A stretch of 7,921 nucleotides of DNA from an uncultured Collinsella sp. (GCA_900756765.1 CAAELE010000032.1:1-7921), one strand, 5' to 3'. Counted from the first letter of the stretch, positions 1 through 7,594 are shown. Notes: a model not told the origin generated them from the sequence alone. Made by a program: numbers and translations.

Positions 1-1250
1 GCGGCACCGAGCGGCAGCTCGGCATCGTTAAAGCGCGCCTTGGGATGGTGCTGGGCAAAATGCTCATCCGTATCGGTTACAGCGGCGCCCACGGTAAAGT
101 ACGCACTCGGGATCTCGCTCGAAATCAACGCGAAGTCCTCACTCGCCATGGCGTGGAACAGCGGCAGGAAGGCGGCCTTGGGCAGCACCGCGTGCGCGTA
201 GCCAAGCGACGCTTGCGTCATATCGTCATCGAGTACGAGCGGGGGAACATCCGAGAGTGTCTCGAGGGTCGCCGGCGTGCGATACGTTGCGGCCACGCCG
301 TTGACGACCTCGGCGATGCGGGTCTTGAGGTGCTCCATGAGCTCGACGTCGAAGCCACGCAGCGTTCCCTCGAGCACACAAGTGTCGGGGATGACATTTG
401 CGGCCAGACCGCCGGCGAACTTACCAACGGTAAGCGCGACCTCCTTGGCCGCCGGCACCTCGCGGGAGATGAGCTCCTGAAGCGCCAGATGTACATGGAC
501 GCCGGCCGTGATGGGGTCGATGCAGATCTCGGGGCTCGAGCCATGGCCGCCCTTGCCCTGAAGCGTGATGCGAAAACCGTACACGCCCGAGAGCGCCGGG
601 CTGCCGTAGAGCACCAGGCCAAGCGGCGACTGGCTATTGACATGCATGGCAAAGGCGACCTGAGGACGCGGGTTCTGCAGCAGACCGTCGGCGATGGCGG
701 CGCGGGCACCCTCAAAGGTTTCCTCGCCCGGCTGGAACAGCAACTTAACCGTAGCGTTGGCATCAACAAGCTCTGCCTCGCGCGCTTTGAGCATACGAGC
801 CGCACCAAGCAGCGCCGTCGCGTGCATATCGTGACCGCAAGCGTGCATGCAGCCGTTGGTGGATGCAAAGGGCTCGCCCGACTCCTCGGCAACGGGCAAG
901 GCATCCATATCGCCACGGAGCATGATGACCGTACCGGCCTGTTCGTCCGTGCAGACACCATTGCCTTGGGCCGCGGCGGCACCGGCGCCGACAAGGCCCA
1001 CAACGCAGGAACCATCAACGAGCGTGGCAAATGGGATGTCCATCTCGGTCAGGCGCGCTTGGATATACGCAGAGGTCTGTGGGAGGCTATTACCCAGCTC
1101 GGGCATCTGGTGGAGATCGTGTCGCCACGCAGCGAGTTCGTCTGCAAAAGCCTGAGCTTCTGCAACAAGACCGTCACCGATAGCGGTCTGCGCTGCTGCG
1201 GTGGCCTTGGGCGCTGATTGCGGTTGAAGATTGGACAAAGCTGGTGCCAT
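1..1250 (-). CDS. M20-family (M20D-type) metallo-amidohydrolase / peptidase, C-terminus cut by window edge
   Basis: This is a cytoplasmic two-metal hydrolase of the M20D kind (hippurate, indole-acetyl-amino-acid and N-acyl-amino-acid amidohydrolases), which cleaves amide bonds of acylated amino acids or small peptides. I translated it by hand from ATG 1250. The frame stays open for 416 codons to the left edge. Visible landmarks are RHDLHQMPELG near residues 43-53, RGDMDALP at 112-119, HACGHDMHA at 136-144, QPGEE at 173-177, AMHV with H203, GGHGS with H236, and FHAMASEDF with H366. The expected metal ligands C138, H140, E177, H203 and H366 and the catalytic base E176 are therefore all present, so the enzyme should be active. 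The Cys in place of the first His ligand is typical of M20D. Family length is usually about 390-440 aa, so roughly 15-25 residues are missing. A GGAGGG ribosome site 5 nt before the ATG supports this start. About 40 residues precede the conserved core. No signal peptide is seen. The exact substrate cannot be told. Confidence 0.93.
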   Translation of the reverse strand, partial: MAPALSNLQPQSAPKATAAAQTAIGDGLVAEAQAFADELAAWRHDLHQMPELGNSLPQTSAYIQARLTEMDIPFATLVDGSCVVGLVGAGAAAAQGNGVCTDEQAGTVIMLRGDMDALPVAEESGEPFASTNGCMHACGHDMHATALLGAARMLKAREAELVDANATVKLLFQPGEETFEGARAAIADGLLQNPRPQVAFAMHVNSQSPLGLVLYGSPALSGVYGFRITLQGKGGHGSSPEICIDPITAGVHVHLALQELISREVPAAKEVALTVGKFAGGLAANVIPDTCVLEGTLRGFDVELMEHLKTRIAEVVNGVAATYRTPATLETLSDVPPLVLDDDMTQASLGYAHAVLPKAAFLPLFHAMASEDFALISSEIPSAYFTVGAAVTDTDEHFAQHHPKARFNDAELPLGA

Positions 1251-1255
1251 AGATG

Positions 1256-1261
1256 CCCTCC
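1256..1261 (-). promoter_or_regulatory. Ribosome binding site of the amidohydrolase
   Basis: GGAGGG on the minus strand lies 5 nt (CATCT) before the ATG at 1250. It fixes the start of the amidohydrolase gene. Confidence 0.8.
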
Positions 1262-1280
1262 AGTATCGTTTTTGCAGCAA

Positions 1281-1315
1281 GCACTTTGATAGCGTAAAGT
1301 GCAAGGTACTACTTT
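1281..1315. repeat. Operator-like inverted repeats upstream of the amidohydrolase
   Basis: GCACTTT (1281-1287) and AAAGTGC (1296-1302) form a perfect 7-bp inverted repeat with an 8-bp spacer. A third ACTTT (1311-1315) is inverted relative to the AAAGT at 1296-1300 with a 10-bp gap. The group sits in the short gap between the transporter terminator and the amidohydrolase ribosome site, which is where an operator would be expected. I could not identify a convincing -35/-10 pair here. The protein that might bind is unknown. Confidence 0.4.
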
Positions 1316-1328
1316 AAGGGCGAGGCAT

Positions 1329-1354
1329 AAAAAATGCCGCCCCGGGAGGGCGGC
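1329..1354 (-). terminator. Intrinsic terminator of the EamA transporter gene
   Basis: On the minus strand GCCGCCC (1354-1348) pairs perfectly with GGGCGGC (1342-1336) around a 5-nt loop. The hairpin is followed by A and then six T (1334-1329). It begins about 13 bp after the transporter stop codon, the expected place, and separates that gene from the amidohydrolase. Confidence 0.88.
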
Positions 1355-1366
1355 GCAACAAGTTGT

Positions 1367-2350
1367 TTACAATTGCGGGCGCGGCTTTCGACGCAAAAAA
1401 TCGAAGTGAGTCTCGCTCAAGATAATCGACAGGAAGATGAGCGCGAAGCCGGCGAGCAGGCGCGAGGTGAGCGCCTCCCCCATCAGCAGCACCGAGAACA
1501 GCACACCCGAAGGCGACTCCATCGAAAGGAGCAGCGAGCCCGTCGAGGCCGGGACATGCGCCAGGCCGACGTTTTGGATGAGCAGAGCCGCGCATGTGCA
1601 GCCCACCGAGAGAAACGCCATCGCACTGATAAAGCTCGGCGTCCACACGGACAGAGGCGCTTGGGTCTCGAATAGCAGCGACGTTGCCAGGCTCAGCACG
1701 CCGTTGCCCACAAACATCCAAAACGTGATGACGTTGATGTCCATTTTGCGACCGTACTTGGCAGTCACCGCCATCTGGATGGCGAAAAAGGCCGCACCCG
1801 CCAGCGTAATGACGTCACCAATGTTGAATTCAACGCTATCGAGTGCGACGAGGCCAATGCCCGCTAGGCACAGCAGCGCGGCACCCAAGTTGTAGCGCGT
1901 GAGCTTTTCGCCGCTCAGGAAATAGCTCGCGAACGGTACAAGGATGCAATACGTGCCCGTCAAAAAAGCATTCTTGCCCGCCGTAGTATGTGCCAGACCG
2001 ACCGTCTGCAACGCATAGGCCGCCCACATGAGCACGCCCATACTCAGGCCAACGATCAGGTTGCGAGCGTTGAGGTGCGCGATGATGCGCTTGTGGAAGA
2101 CGGCAAACATGACCAACGCTGCGGGCAGAAAACGTACATAGAGCAGCGCGAACACCGGAATGGTGCCGAGTGCGTCCTTCATAGTGGTAAAGGAGTAGCC
2201 CCAGATGACCGCCACCGAAAGGAGCAGAACCTTCCAGAACAGCGGAGAGCGTGCGCCGGCGCCCCGGGGAATACCGCCCGCGCCCAAATCCTCACGGGCT
2301 ACTGGGCTATCGGGCAAGTTTTCGATTTCGTTGGCAGCGTATTGGGCCAT
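1367..2350 (-). CDS. DMT-superfamily transporter with two EamA domains
   Basis: This is an inner-membrane carrier of the drug/metabolite transporter superfamily (YdcZ/RhaT/YedA-like EamA family), 327 aa. Members move amino acids, metabolites or drugs, and the substrate cannot be read from the sequence. After a polar N-terminus of about 38 residues there are about ten hydrophobic helices in two repeats. EamA repeat 1 spans about residues 40-170 and includes WGYSFTTMKDAL and the AAYALQTVGLAHTTAGKNAFL stretch near 111-130. EamA repeat 2 spans about 178-313 and includes LLLSMESPSGVLFSVLLMGE at 273-292, matching the usual end-of-repeat signature with its conserved GE. The tail FLRRKPRPQL is positively charged. 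I chose ATG 2350 because GAGGA lies 6 nt upstream. An in-frame GTG at 2365 would add five residues but overlaps that ribosome site. The gene has its own terminator and a possible promoter, so it is probably monocistronic. Confidence 0.93.
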   Translation of the reverse strand: MAQYAANEIENLPDSPVAREDLGAGGIPRGAGARSPLFWKVLLLSVAVIWGYSFTTMKDALGTIPVFALLYVRFLPAALVMFAVFHKRIIAHLNARNLIVGLSMGVLMWAAYALQTVGLAHTTAGKNAFLTGTYCILVPFASYFLSGEKLTRYNLGAALLCLAGIGLVALDSVEFNIGDVITLAGAAFFAIQMAVTAKYGRKMDINVITFWMFVGNGVLSLATSLLFETQAPLSVWTPSFISAMAFLSVGCTCAALLIQNVGLAHVPASTGSLLLSMESPSGVLFSVLLMGEALTSRLLAGFALIFLSIILSETHFDFLRRKPRPQL

Positions 2351-2356
2351 GGAACA

Positions 2357-2361
2357 TCCTC
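2357..2361 (-). promoter_or_regulatory. Ribosome binding site deciding the EamA start
   Basis: GAGGA on the minus strand sits 6 nt before ATG 2350. It lies inside the five codons that would be added by the alternative GTG at 2365, so it argues for the shorter protein. Confidence 0.65.
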
Positions 2362-2390
2362 GCACTCAATCTGGGCGTGGTGTCCGCACG

Positions 2391-2419
2391 CGTATGGCTG
2401 CGTGCCGCCTCATGGTCAA
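2391..2419 (-). promoter_or_regulatory. Possible sigma-70 promoter of the EamA transporter
   Basis: TTGACC (2419-2414), five of six to the -35 consensus, is followed after 17 bp by CATACG (2396-2391), which is only a weak -10. The -35 lies directly beside the T-tract of the terminator of the upstream operon, so the two signals are packed end to end. The strong -35 and ideal spacing support the call. The poor -10 limits confidence. Confidence 0.4.
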
Positions 2420-2456
2420 ATAAAAACGGGACGCACCGGACCCCCGGCACGCCCCG
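2418..2456 (-). terminator. Intrinsic terminator of the YhgE/Pip operon
   Basis: The minus strand can form a 13-pair stem (2456-2444 with 2439-2427) with a GGGU tetraloop. Ten pairs are Watson-Crick and three are G-U wobbles. It is followed by TTTTTATTT (2426-2418). The wobbles mean the hairpin is better on the minus-strand RNA, and the plus strand has no T-tract after it, so it acts in one direction. It lies about 95 nt after the stop of the 729-aa gene, and nothing gene-like lies in between. Confidence 0.88.
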
Positions 2457-2550
2457 CTACTGTAGCAACAACCAAGCAGCCCACGCAATCCAGCCCACTA
2501 AAGCGTCGGCAGAGTAAACCTCGATGTTTCGTCAATGTCACGCTGTTACA

Positions 2551-4740
2551 CTAAATAAGCTTTGTCGACTCCAGCTTTTCGATGATCCAGTCGTTGGCTT
2601 TGATAACCGGGCGGCGGAAGACGACGCCCAGGGCCAGCGACGGAATCAGATAGCTCGCCAGAATACCCAGCTCAACCCAGTACTCCATATGGTAGGCACC
2701 GGCCATGGCGGCGTGCATGGCGTTGATGCCGTGGGTAAACGGCAGGAACGGATAGATCGCCTGGAACACGGGACCGGTCATCTCGATGGGGAACGTGCCA
2801 CCCGAACCGCCGACCTGCATGACCAGCAGCACGACAGCGAGGGCCTTGCCGATATCGCCAAACGAAACCGTAAGCGTGTAGACGATATTGGAGAACACGA
2901 GACTCGCAACCCAGCCCGCCAGCACAAACTGCAACGGGTTGTCGCACTGGATGCCAAAGAACAGAATGTCGCCCGCGCACACGAGCGTTGCCTGCAGCAA
3001 GGCCAGACCGCCAAAGAACAGATAACGGCCCAGGTAGATCTCGTGCAGGCGCACGGGAATGAGCTCGTTGATAAGCTCATCGTCAACCGAGACCTTCATC
3101 ATGGCCGCCAGAACAATCGAGCCCACCCACAGCGACAAAATCGTATAGAACGGCGCCATGGCCGAGCCGTAGTTGCGGATCGGATAGACCGGCTTGCGGT
3201 CGAGCGCGACGGGGCCGGAAAGCGACACGGCCAGGCCCTCGGGATCGTTGCCGATCATCGTCTTGATCGTAGCGAGGTCATCCGACATCAAGGCACCGTC
3301 GAGTTCGTCCTTAAACGCGCTGATCTTGTCCGACGCCTCACCCAGCTGATCAGAAGCCTTGTTGACCAGCTTTGCAGCCTTGGAGAGGCCCTTTGCCAGC
3401 GAACCGGATGCGTCGGTCAGGCCGTCTACGGCGCTACCCAGATCGCCCGAGATGCCATCCAGCGAGTCCAGGATGCCCGAAACCGTCTTCTTGAGCTCCT
3501 TGGCCTTGTCCGAGAACGCGGAATCGTAGTCGGACTTGGCGCCCGAAATGCCCGCCTTGGCATCGGCGATGGCCTGGTCGACCTCGGCACGCGCGCTGTT
3601 GACCTCTGCCATGCTGTCAGAAAGGGACTTAGCGGTTGCCGTTAGGTCCTTGGCGTTGTTGCGATACTCCGCCGCGATCCTGCCCAGCGATGTTGCCACA
3701 GACTTGAGGCTCTCCTGGAGCTTTTCGTCACTGACCTGCTCGGCAAAGCCGCGGAGCTGGTCGGCCGTGGCGTCGATATCGTCGGCACGTGTATTGAGCG
3801 CCGCCGCGGCATCGTTGAGCTGTGACACTGTAAGGTCGACATGCTGATTCGCGGCATCGAATGCCTTCGCAAGCTCAGCGGACACGTTGTCAAACGAACC
3901 CGCGCTTCCGTCAATCGCGGCGTTAATGGCGTCGTTGGCGGCCTTCAGCGCTTCTTTGGAATCGCTCATGCCGCTCTTGGCGTGCTCCATCAACTGCCTG
4001 GTCGACTCGTCGACCGTACCCGTCTGCTGGAGCATACCGCTCGCCGACGTCAACGAATCGGACGTAGAGCTCAAAATGCCCGCCAGCGACGAAGCATTGG
4101 CCTGAACGTCTTGCAGGTCCCCAATCGAATCGCCGAGCGTCGAGGACAGGTTGGCGATAAAGTTGCTGACTTGGTCGGTACTCATGTAATCGAGCAGGCT
4201 GGACACCGTCTTAAGACCGATGCTCGTAATGGTCTCGGTAAAAGATTCGTTAACCTGGTTCTGAACGGCGCTCGAACCCTTCTCGGTCACGATCTGCGCG
4301 ATGGCGTTGGCCTTCTGGTTCTCGTAAAACTCGATATCGGCGTGTTTCACGTCGGTCGAGAAAAGCGTCATCATGTCAGCGCTAAACGTTTTGGGGATAA
4401 CGACGGCAGCATAGTACGCGCCCGACTTAACGCCCTCGATAGCCTTTTCGCGATCGTTAAGCACAACCCAATCGAAGCTCTCGTTGCCACGTAGGGTGGC
4501 GGTCACGTTTTCGCCCACGTTAACCTCGACGGGAATCAGATCGCTCTCGTAACCCTCATCGGTGTTGACCACGGCGATCTTAAGATTGCCGGTGTTGCCG
4601 TACGGATCCCAGCTGCCGGCGATGTTAAACCACGCGTACAGACACGGCACGATAATGAGGCCCATCACGACAATCAAGCCGATCACGGAGCGAGACACGT
4701 TTTGGACATCGCGCTTAAACAGATGCAGGATGTTCTTCAT
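2551..4740 (-). CDS. YhgE/Pip-type ABC-2-like membrane protein, 729 aa (second gene of pair)
   Basis: This is a large polytopic membrane protein of the YhgE/Pip family, which also includes the Lactococcus phage infection protein Pip and is related to EsaA of type VII secretion. The molecular role of most members is unknown. Order of parts: short cytoplasmic MKNILHLFKRD; membrane helix about 19-38; WDPYGNT at 44-50; a mixed domain with VVNTDEGY (57-64), AAVVIPKTFS (111-120) and an AIA motif (146-148); a long Ala/Ser/Asp-rich, probably coiled-coil helical region about 155-500; APFYT at 529-533; then an ABC-2-like bundle with helices about 530-549, 571-595, 602-624, 631-647 and 688-708, including PIEM (651) and LPFTHGIN (666-673). 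The helical region should lie outside the membrane. ATG 4740 directly follows the stop of the partner gene and has an excellent ribosome site. The length is ordinary for the family. No ATPase is encoded in the window. Confidence 0.93.
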   Translation of the reverse strand: MKNILHLFKRDVQNVSRSVIGLIVVMGLIIVPCLYAWFNIAGSWDPYGNTGNLKIAVVNTDEGYESDLIPVEVNVGENVTATLRGNESFDWVVLNDREKAIEGVKSGAYYAAVVIPKTFSADMMTLFSTDVKHADIEFYENQKANAIAQIVTEKGSSAVQNQVNESFTETITSIGLKTVSSLLDYMSTDQVSNFIANLSSTLGDSIGDLQDVQANASSLAGILSSTSDSLTSASGMLQQTGTVDESTRQLMEHAKSGMSDSKEALKAANDAINAAIDGSAGSFDNVSAELAKAFDAANQHVDLTVSQLNDAAAALNTRADDIDATADQLRGFAEQVSDEKLQESLKSVATSLGRIAAEYRNNAKDLTATAKSLSDSMAEVNSARAEVDQAIADAKAGISGAKSDYDSAFSDKAKELKKTVSGILDSLDGISGDLGSAVDGLTDASGSLAKGLSKAAKLVNKASDQLGEASDKISAFKDELDGALMSDDLATIKTMIGNDPEGLAVSLSGPVALDRKPVYPIRNYGSAMAPFYTILSLWVGSIVLAAMMKVSVDDELINELIPVRLHEIYLGRYLFFGGLALLQATLVCAGDILFFGIQCDNPLQFVLAGWVASLVFSNIVYTLTVSFGDIGKALAVVLLVMQVGGSGGTFPIEMTGPVFQAIYPFLPFTHGINAMHAAMAGAYHMEYWVELGILASYLIPSLALGVVFRRPVIKANDWIIEKLESTKLI

Positions 4741-7557
4741 TTATGCCTCACCTCCTTTGGAGTGCTTGCCAAGCGCGGTGGTATCTCCATCATTTGTGGC
4801 TGTGCTGTCGCTGCCCTGAGATTTATGGTGCGAGCCTATATGCGGCAAGCGGCCCGCGGACTGATCGCCGCCCTTGGCACCGCGCTCGCTGGCGTTGAGG
4901 CCAAACATGTGGCGGGCGGCAGGAATGGCGGCCGTGTGCTCGCGCATCTCGCGACGCAGGTCCTCATCCGAAAGCGCCGAGATGCGCATCTGGGTATTGA
5001 GGCTCGCGCGGATATATTCGATATTGATAAGCCAGCCGCAGATGGCAATAACCGAGATGATCCAAATGACAAGCAGGATGATCTTGCCGTTATTGTCGAC
5101 ATCGAGAACCGTCGACAGGACAAAGAGCAGGACCTGAACGCCCACCACGGCGGCAAAACCGCCCTTGATGTAGTACGGGTAGCGATGTTCAAAGGCGACC
5201 GCATGATCGAGCAGTTCGCGACGGTACGAATCGGAATCGAGCATGACACGCATGGCCGTGCGCAGCGAGTAGCGCTGGCGCGGCAGGTCGTTGGACTCGC
5301 AAATCATCATACCAGTCGTGGAAAGCTGTTTATCAAAGAGCAGATTGAGGTTGAGCAGCAGCGGACGCAGCTGCAGGCCGATAAAGAGCGCCACGATCAA
5401 GAACACGCCCAGAATGCACAGGTTAAACAGGTAGTTGAACGAATACATGCCGCCGACCGTCTCGCGCAGCAGATTGATGCCGTAGGTAAAGGGTAGCAGC
5501 GGGTGCAGCCACTGGAAGAAGCCGGGCATCATCTCGATGGGGTACATGCCCGACGAACCCGGGATCTGCACGATGACGAGAATGACGCCGATAGCCTTGC
5601 CGATATGCTTAAACGTGGTGGACAGCGCATAGATGATATTGACGTAGGTGAACGAGATGGCGATGCCGCCCAGCACGAACAGCAGCGGGCTGACGCACTG
5701 CACGCCAATCACCAGATCGCCTACCGTAACGATGATGGCCTGCAACGCGCCCAGGATCACCAGTAGCAACCAGCGGCCAAAGTAGCCCTGACGCGCGGTA
5801 AAGCTGCCGATGCCTTCGCGGTCGACCTCAAGCTTGTAGATGGCGATGAGCACGTAGCCGCCCACCCACAGCGCCAGATTGGTATAGAACGGGGCAATGC
5901 CCGAACCAAAGCTCTTGACCGGGTAAATTGACTTTGAGGCCAGCTCGACCGGAGATGCCATGAAGTCTGCAACGTCATCGACGTCGACGCCCATCAGGTC
6001 GGCCAGCTCGCCCATGGACTCGGAGGTCTGTAGCGCCGCGATGTCGTTGGCGGCGGTTGCGAGCTTGTCCTGGACCTTGGCAAGCGAGGCATCGGTCTGG
6101 GACAGCGTGGTCTTGGCCTGACCGAGCGTAGCGTTGAGTTGCGAAAGTGTACCGCGCGCACTTGCAATAGTAGGCGTGAGGCCAGACACGATTCCCGTCA
6201 GATCACCCGAGACGGCGGCAAATGAATCAAGCGCGCTCGAGGCCTTCGGCAGCGCGTTTTGACCCAGGTCCGTCTGGGCCTGGCCAAGGTTGGTCGCACC
6301 GGTCTGAATTGCGTTATTGATAGCGTCGCTGGCACCCGAGACAGCCGCGGCGTCATTCGCCATGGCGCTCGACTGCGCAGACAGGCCGTCCTTGATGCTC
6401 TGAAGCTTTTCATTCTGCTCGCGGAGCATATCGATGGTCGATACAATGCGCGCGTCAATTTCCTTGGAACCTGTCGACGTGTCATTGACGAGAATTTCCA
6501 AGTGGCCGATAACGGCCTTATTGTGGTCGATCGTCGCTTGGAGAGACTCAAGCGAGTTGTCGATACGGGTGGTCGTAGATGTGACCGCGCCCGTCAGCTT
6601 GCCAATCGCAGCGTTCGCGGAGGCTGACGTCTTGGTGAGCGCAAGGCTGCCTTCCGAGAGCGCCTTGGAGAGCGAGGCGACAGAGTTACCCGCCGTGGCG
6701 CGAGCCTCGCCCAGCAGGTCGTTGCCCTGGGAGATCGCCTGCGTCAGCGACGGCGCCTGACCCTGCAGACCGGCAAGTGCTGCATCTGCCGAGGCAATGG
6801 AACCACTCGTCTTATCGATGGCGGCATTCATGTCGCCAATCGAATCGCGCACTTCGCCCAACGTATCGGATGCCTCTGATACCGAACCGGCCAACGAATC
6901 CTGAGTCTGGGTTGCCTTGTCCTTTAAATCGACTCCGGCATCCTTGGCAATACTGGCAACGGTCTCGCCCACCGTGGAGACGAACTCCGAGTTGATCTGC
7001 TGCTCGATGGTGTTTGCACCGGTGTCGGTAACCTTGGGAGCAATTGCGCTCTTTTTCTCATTGACGTAGTACGTAAGCTTGGGCTGATGGTAGTTGCCGT
7101 CGAGCATCGAGACCAGGTTATCCGAGAAGTTCTTGGGGATTACGATGGCCGCATAGTACTCACCGCTCTCGACGCCCTCCTTGGCGTCGGCCGCCGAATC
7201 AACGAAGGTCCAGCCCAGCTGATCGTTCTCCTTGAGCTGATCGACGACCTGGTCGCCCGCGTTGAGCTCGCCCACCAGGTCGTTCTGGGTGCCCCGATCG
7301 TTGTTGGCGATGGCAATCTTGATGCCCTGGGTGTTTCCGTACGGATCCCAGTTTGCCACGATGTTGTACCAGGCATACAGCGAGGGAATAACACACACGC
7401 CGAGGGTAACCACCAAGGCGACGGGGTTCACAAGCAGCCGCTTAATGTCGCGCTTGAATATCGCAAAGGAGACCTTTGCATCGGATAGTTTGCTGCCGAG
7501 GCTCACGCTTGGACCATCCATCCTGTCGTTGAATCGAATCGTACTATCGACAACCAT
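4741..7557 (-). CDS. YhgE/Pip-type ABC-2-like membrane protein with extra two-helix C-terminal extension, 938 aa (first gene of pair)
   Basis: This is a paralogue of the 729-aa neighbour, numbered here from ATG 7557. Parts: cytoplasmic N-terminus of about 39 residues, longer than in the neighbour; membrane helix about 40-63; WDPYGNT at 70-76; AAIVIPKNFS at 136-145; a long Ser/Ala/Thr-rich probable coiled-coil region about 180-520; APFYT at 555-559; helices about 557-576, 595-619, 623-646, 653-669 and 707-730, with PIEM at 673 and LPFTYGIN at 688-695. After this family core comes an extension of about 200 residues: a charged linker, two more helices (about 799-819 and 826-847) and a polar Gly/Ser/His-rich tail. 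I do not recognise the extension. The start is uncertain: the frame is open back to TTG 7590 (949 aa), and ATG 7521 or GTG 7506 are also possible. None has a good ribosome site. I preferred 7557 as the first ATG after the predicted promoter. Function is unknown; export or envelope roles are inferred from the family. Confidence 0.9.
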   Translation of the reverse strand: MVVDSTIRFNDRMDGPSVSLGSKLSDAKVSFAIFKRDIKRLLVNPVALVVTLGVCVIPSLYAWYNIVANWDPYGNTQGIKIAIANNDRGTQNDLVGELNAGDQVVDQLKENDQLGWTFVDSAADAKEGVESGEYYAAIVIPKNFSDNLVSMLDGNYHQPKLTYYVNEKKSAIAPKVTDTGANTIEQQINSEFVSTVGETVASIAKDAGVDLKDKATQTQDSLAGSVSEASDTLGEVRDSIGDMNAAIDKTSGSIASADAALAGLQGQAPSLTQAISQGNDLLGEARATAGNSVASLSKALSEGSLALTKTSASANAAIGKLTGAVTSTTTRIDNSLESLQATIDHNKAVIGHLEILVNDTSTGSKEIDARIVSTIDMLREQNEKLQSIKDGLSAQSSAMANDAAAVSGASDAINNAIQTGATNLGQAQTDLGQNALPKASSALDSFAAVSGDLTGIVSGLTPTIASARGTLSQLNATLGQAKTTLSQTDASLAKVQDKLATAANDIAALQTSESMGELADLMGVDVDDVADFMASPVELASKSIYPVKSFGSGIAPFYTNLALWVGGYVLIAIYKLEVDREGIGSFTARQGYFGRWLLLVILGALQAIIVTVGDLVIGVQCVSPLLFVLGGIAISFTYVNIIYALSTTFKHIGKAIGVILVIVQIPGSSGMYPIEMMPGFFQWLHPLLPFTYGINLLRETVGGMYSFNYLFNLCILGVFLIVALFIGLQLRPLLLNLNLLFDKQLSTTGMMICESNDLPRQRYSLRTAMRVMLDSDSYRRELLDHAVAFEHRYPYYIKGGFAAVVGVQVLLFVLSTVLDVDNNGKIILLVIWIISVIAICGWLINIEYIRASLNTQMRISALSDEDLRREMREHTAAIPAARHMFGLNASERGAKGGDQSAGRLPHIGSHHKSQGSDSTATNDGDTTALGKHSKGGEA
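4748..4758 (-). promoter_or_regulatory. Near-perfect ribosome binding site inside the upstream gene; TAAATG junction
   Basis: AAAGGAGGTGA lies 7 nt before ATG 4740, within the last codons of the 938-aa gene, whose TAA stop (4743-4741) directly abuts that ATG. This fixes the start of the 729-aa protein and implies one mRNA with likely translational coupling. The near-perfect site contrasts with the lack of any Shine-Dalgarno sequence before the first gene. Confidence 0.9.
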
Positions 7558-7594
7558 TGTACGTAGACGCTTTGGCGTCTCAGAGCACAATGGT
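7553..7594 (-). promoter_or_regulatory. Two-tier stem-loop covering the start codon of the first YhgE/Pip gene
   Basis: On the minus strand ACCATTGT (7594-7587) is a perfect 8-bp complement of ACAATGGT (7560-7553). Between them AGACGC (7580-7575) pairs perfectly with GCGTCT (7570-7565) around a CAAA loop, leaving 6-nt and 4-nt internal loops. The 3' outer arm contains ATG 7557. The element begins about 13 nt after the predicted transcription start. If real it could control access of ribosomes to the start. It could instead be a protein-binding DNA palindrome or, if translation starts at TTG 7590, part of the coding region. Confidence 0.5.

Noticed and set aside
218..1030. 270-codon open frame on the minus strand
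   Set aside because: It is a different frame of the same strand as the amidohydrolase, with Arg/Ser/Pro-rich shadow composition and no ribosome site.
45..1217. 390-codon open frame on the plus strand
   Set aside because: It is antisense to the amidohydrolase, whose catalytic and metal-binding motifs are all intact on the minus strand. The plus-strand translation is rich in Arg and Gly with no recognisable motif, as expected for a high-GC shadow frame.
2524..3645. 373-codon open frame on the plus strand
   Set aside because: It lies antisense to the membrane bundle and helical domain of the 729-aa YhgE/Pip protein. Composition is shadow-like and no family is recognisable.
3300..4180. Ala/Ser/Asp-rich region considered as an internal DNA repeat
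   Set aside because: The repetitive look comes from heptad-like protein composition. I found no long exact nucleotide repeat unit.
4702..5496. 264-codon open frame on the plus strand
   Set aside because: It lies antisense to the C-terminal extension of the 938-aa protein. The minus-strand reading has clear membrane helices, and the plus reading has none.
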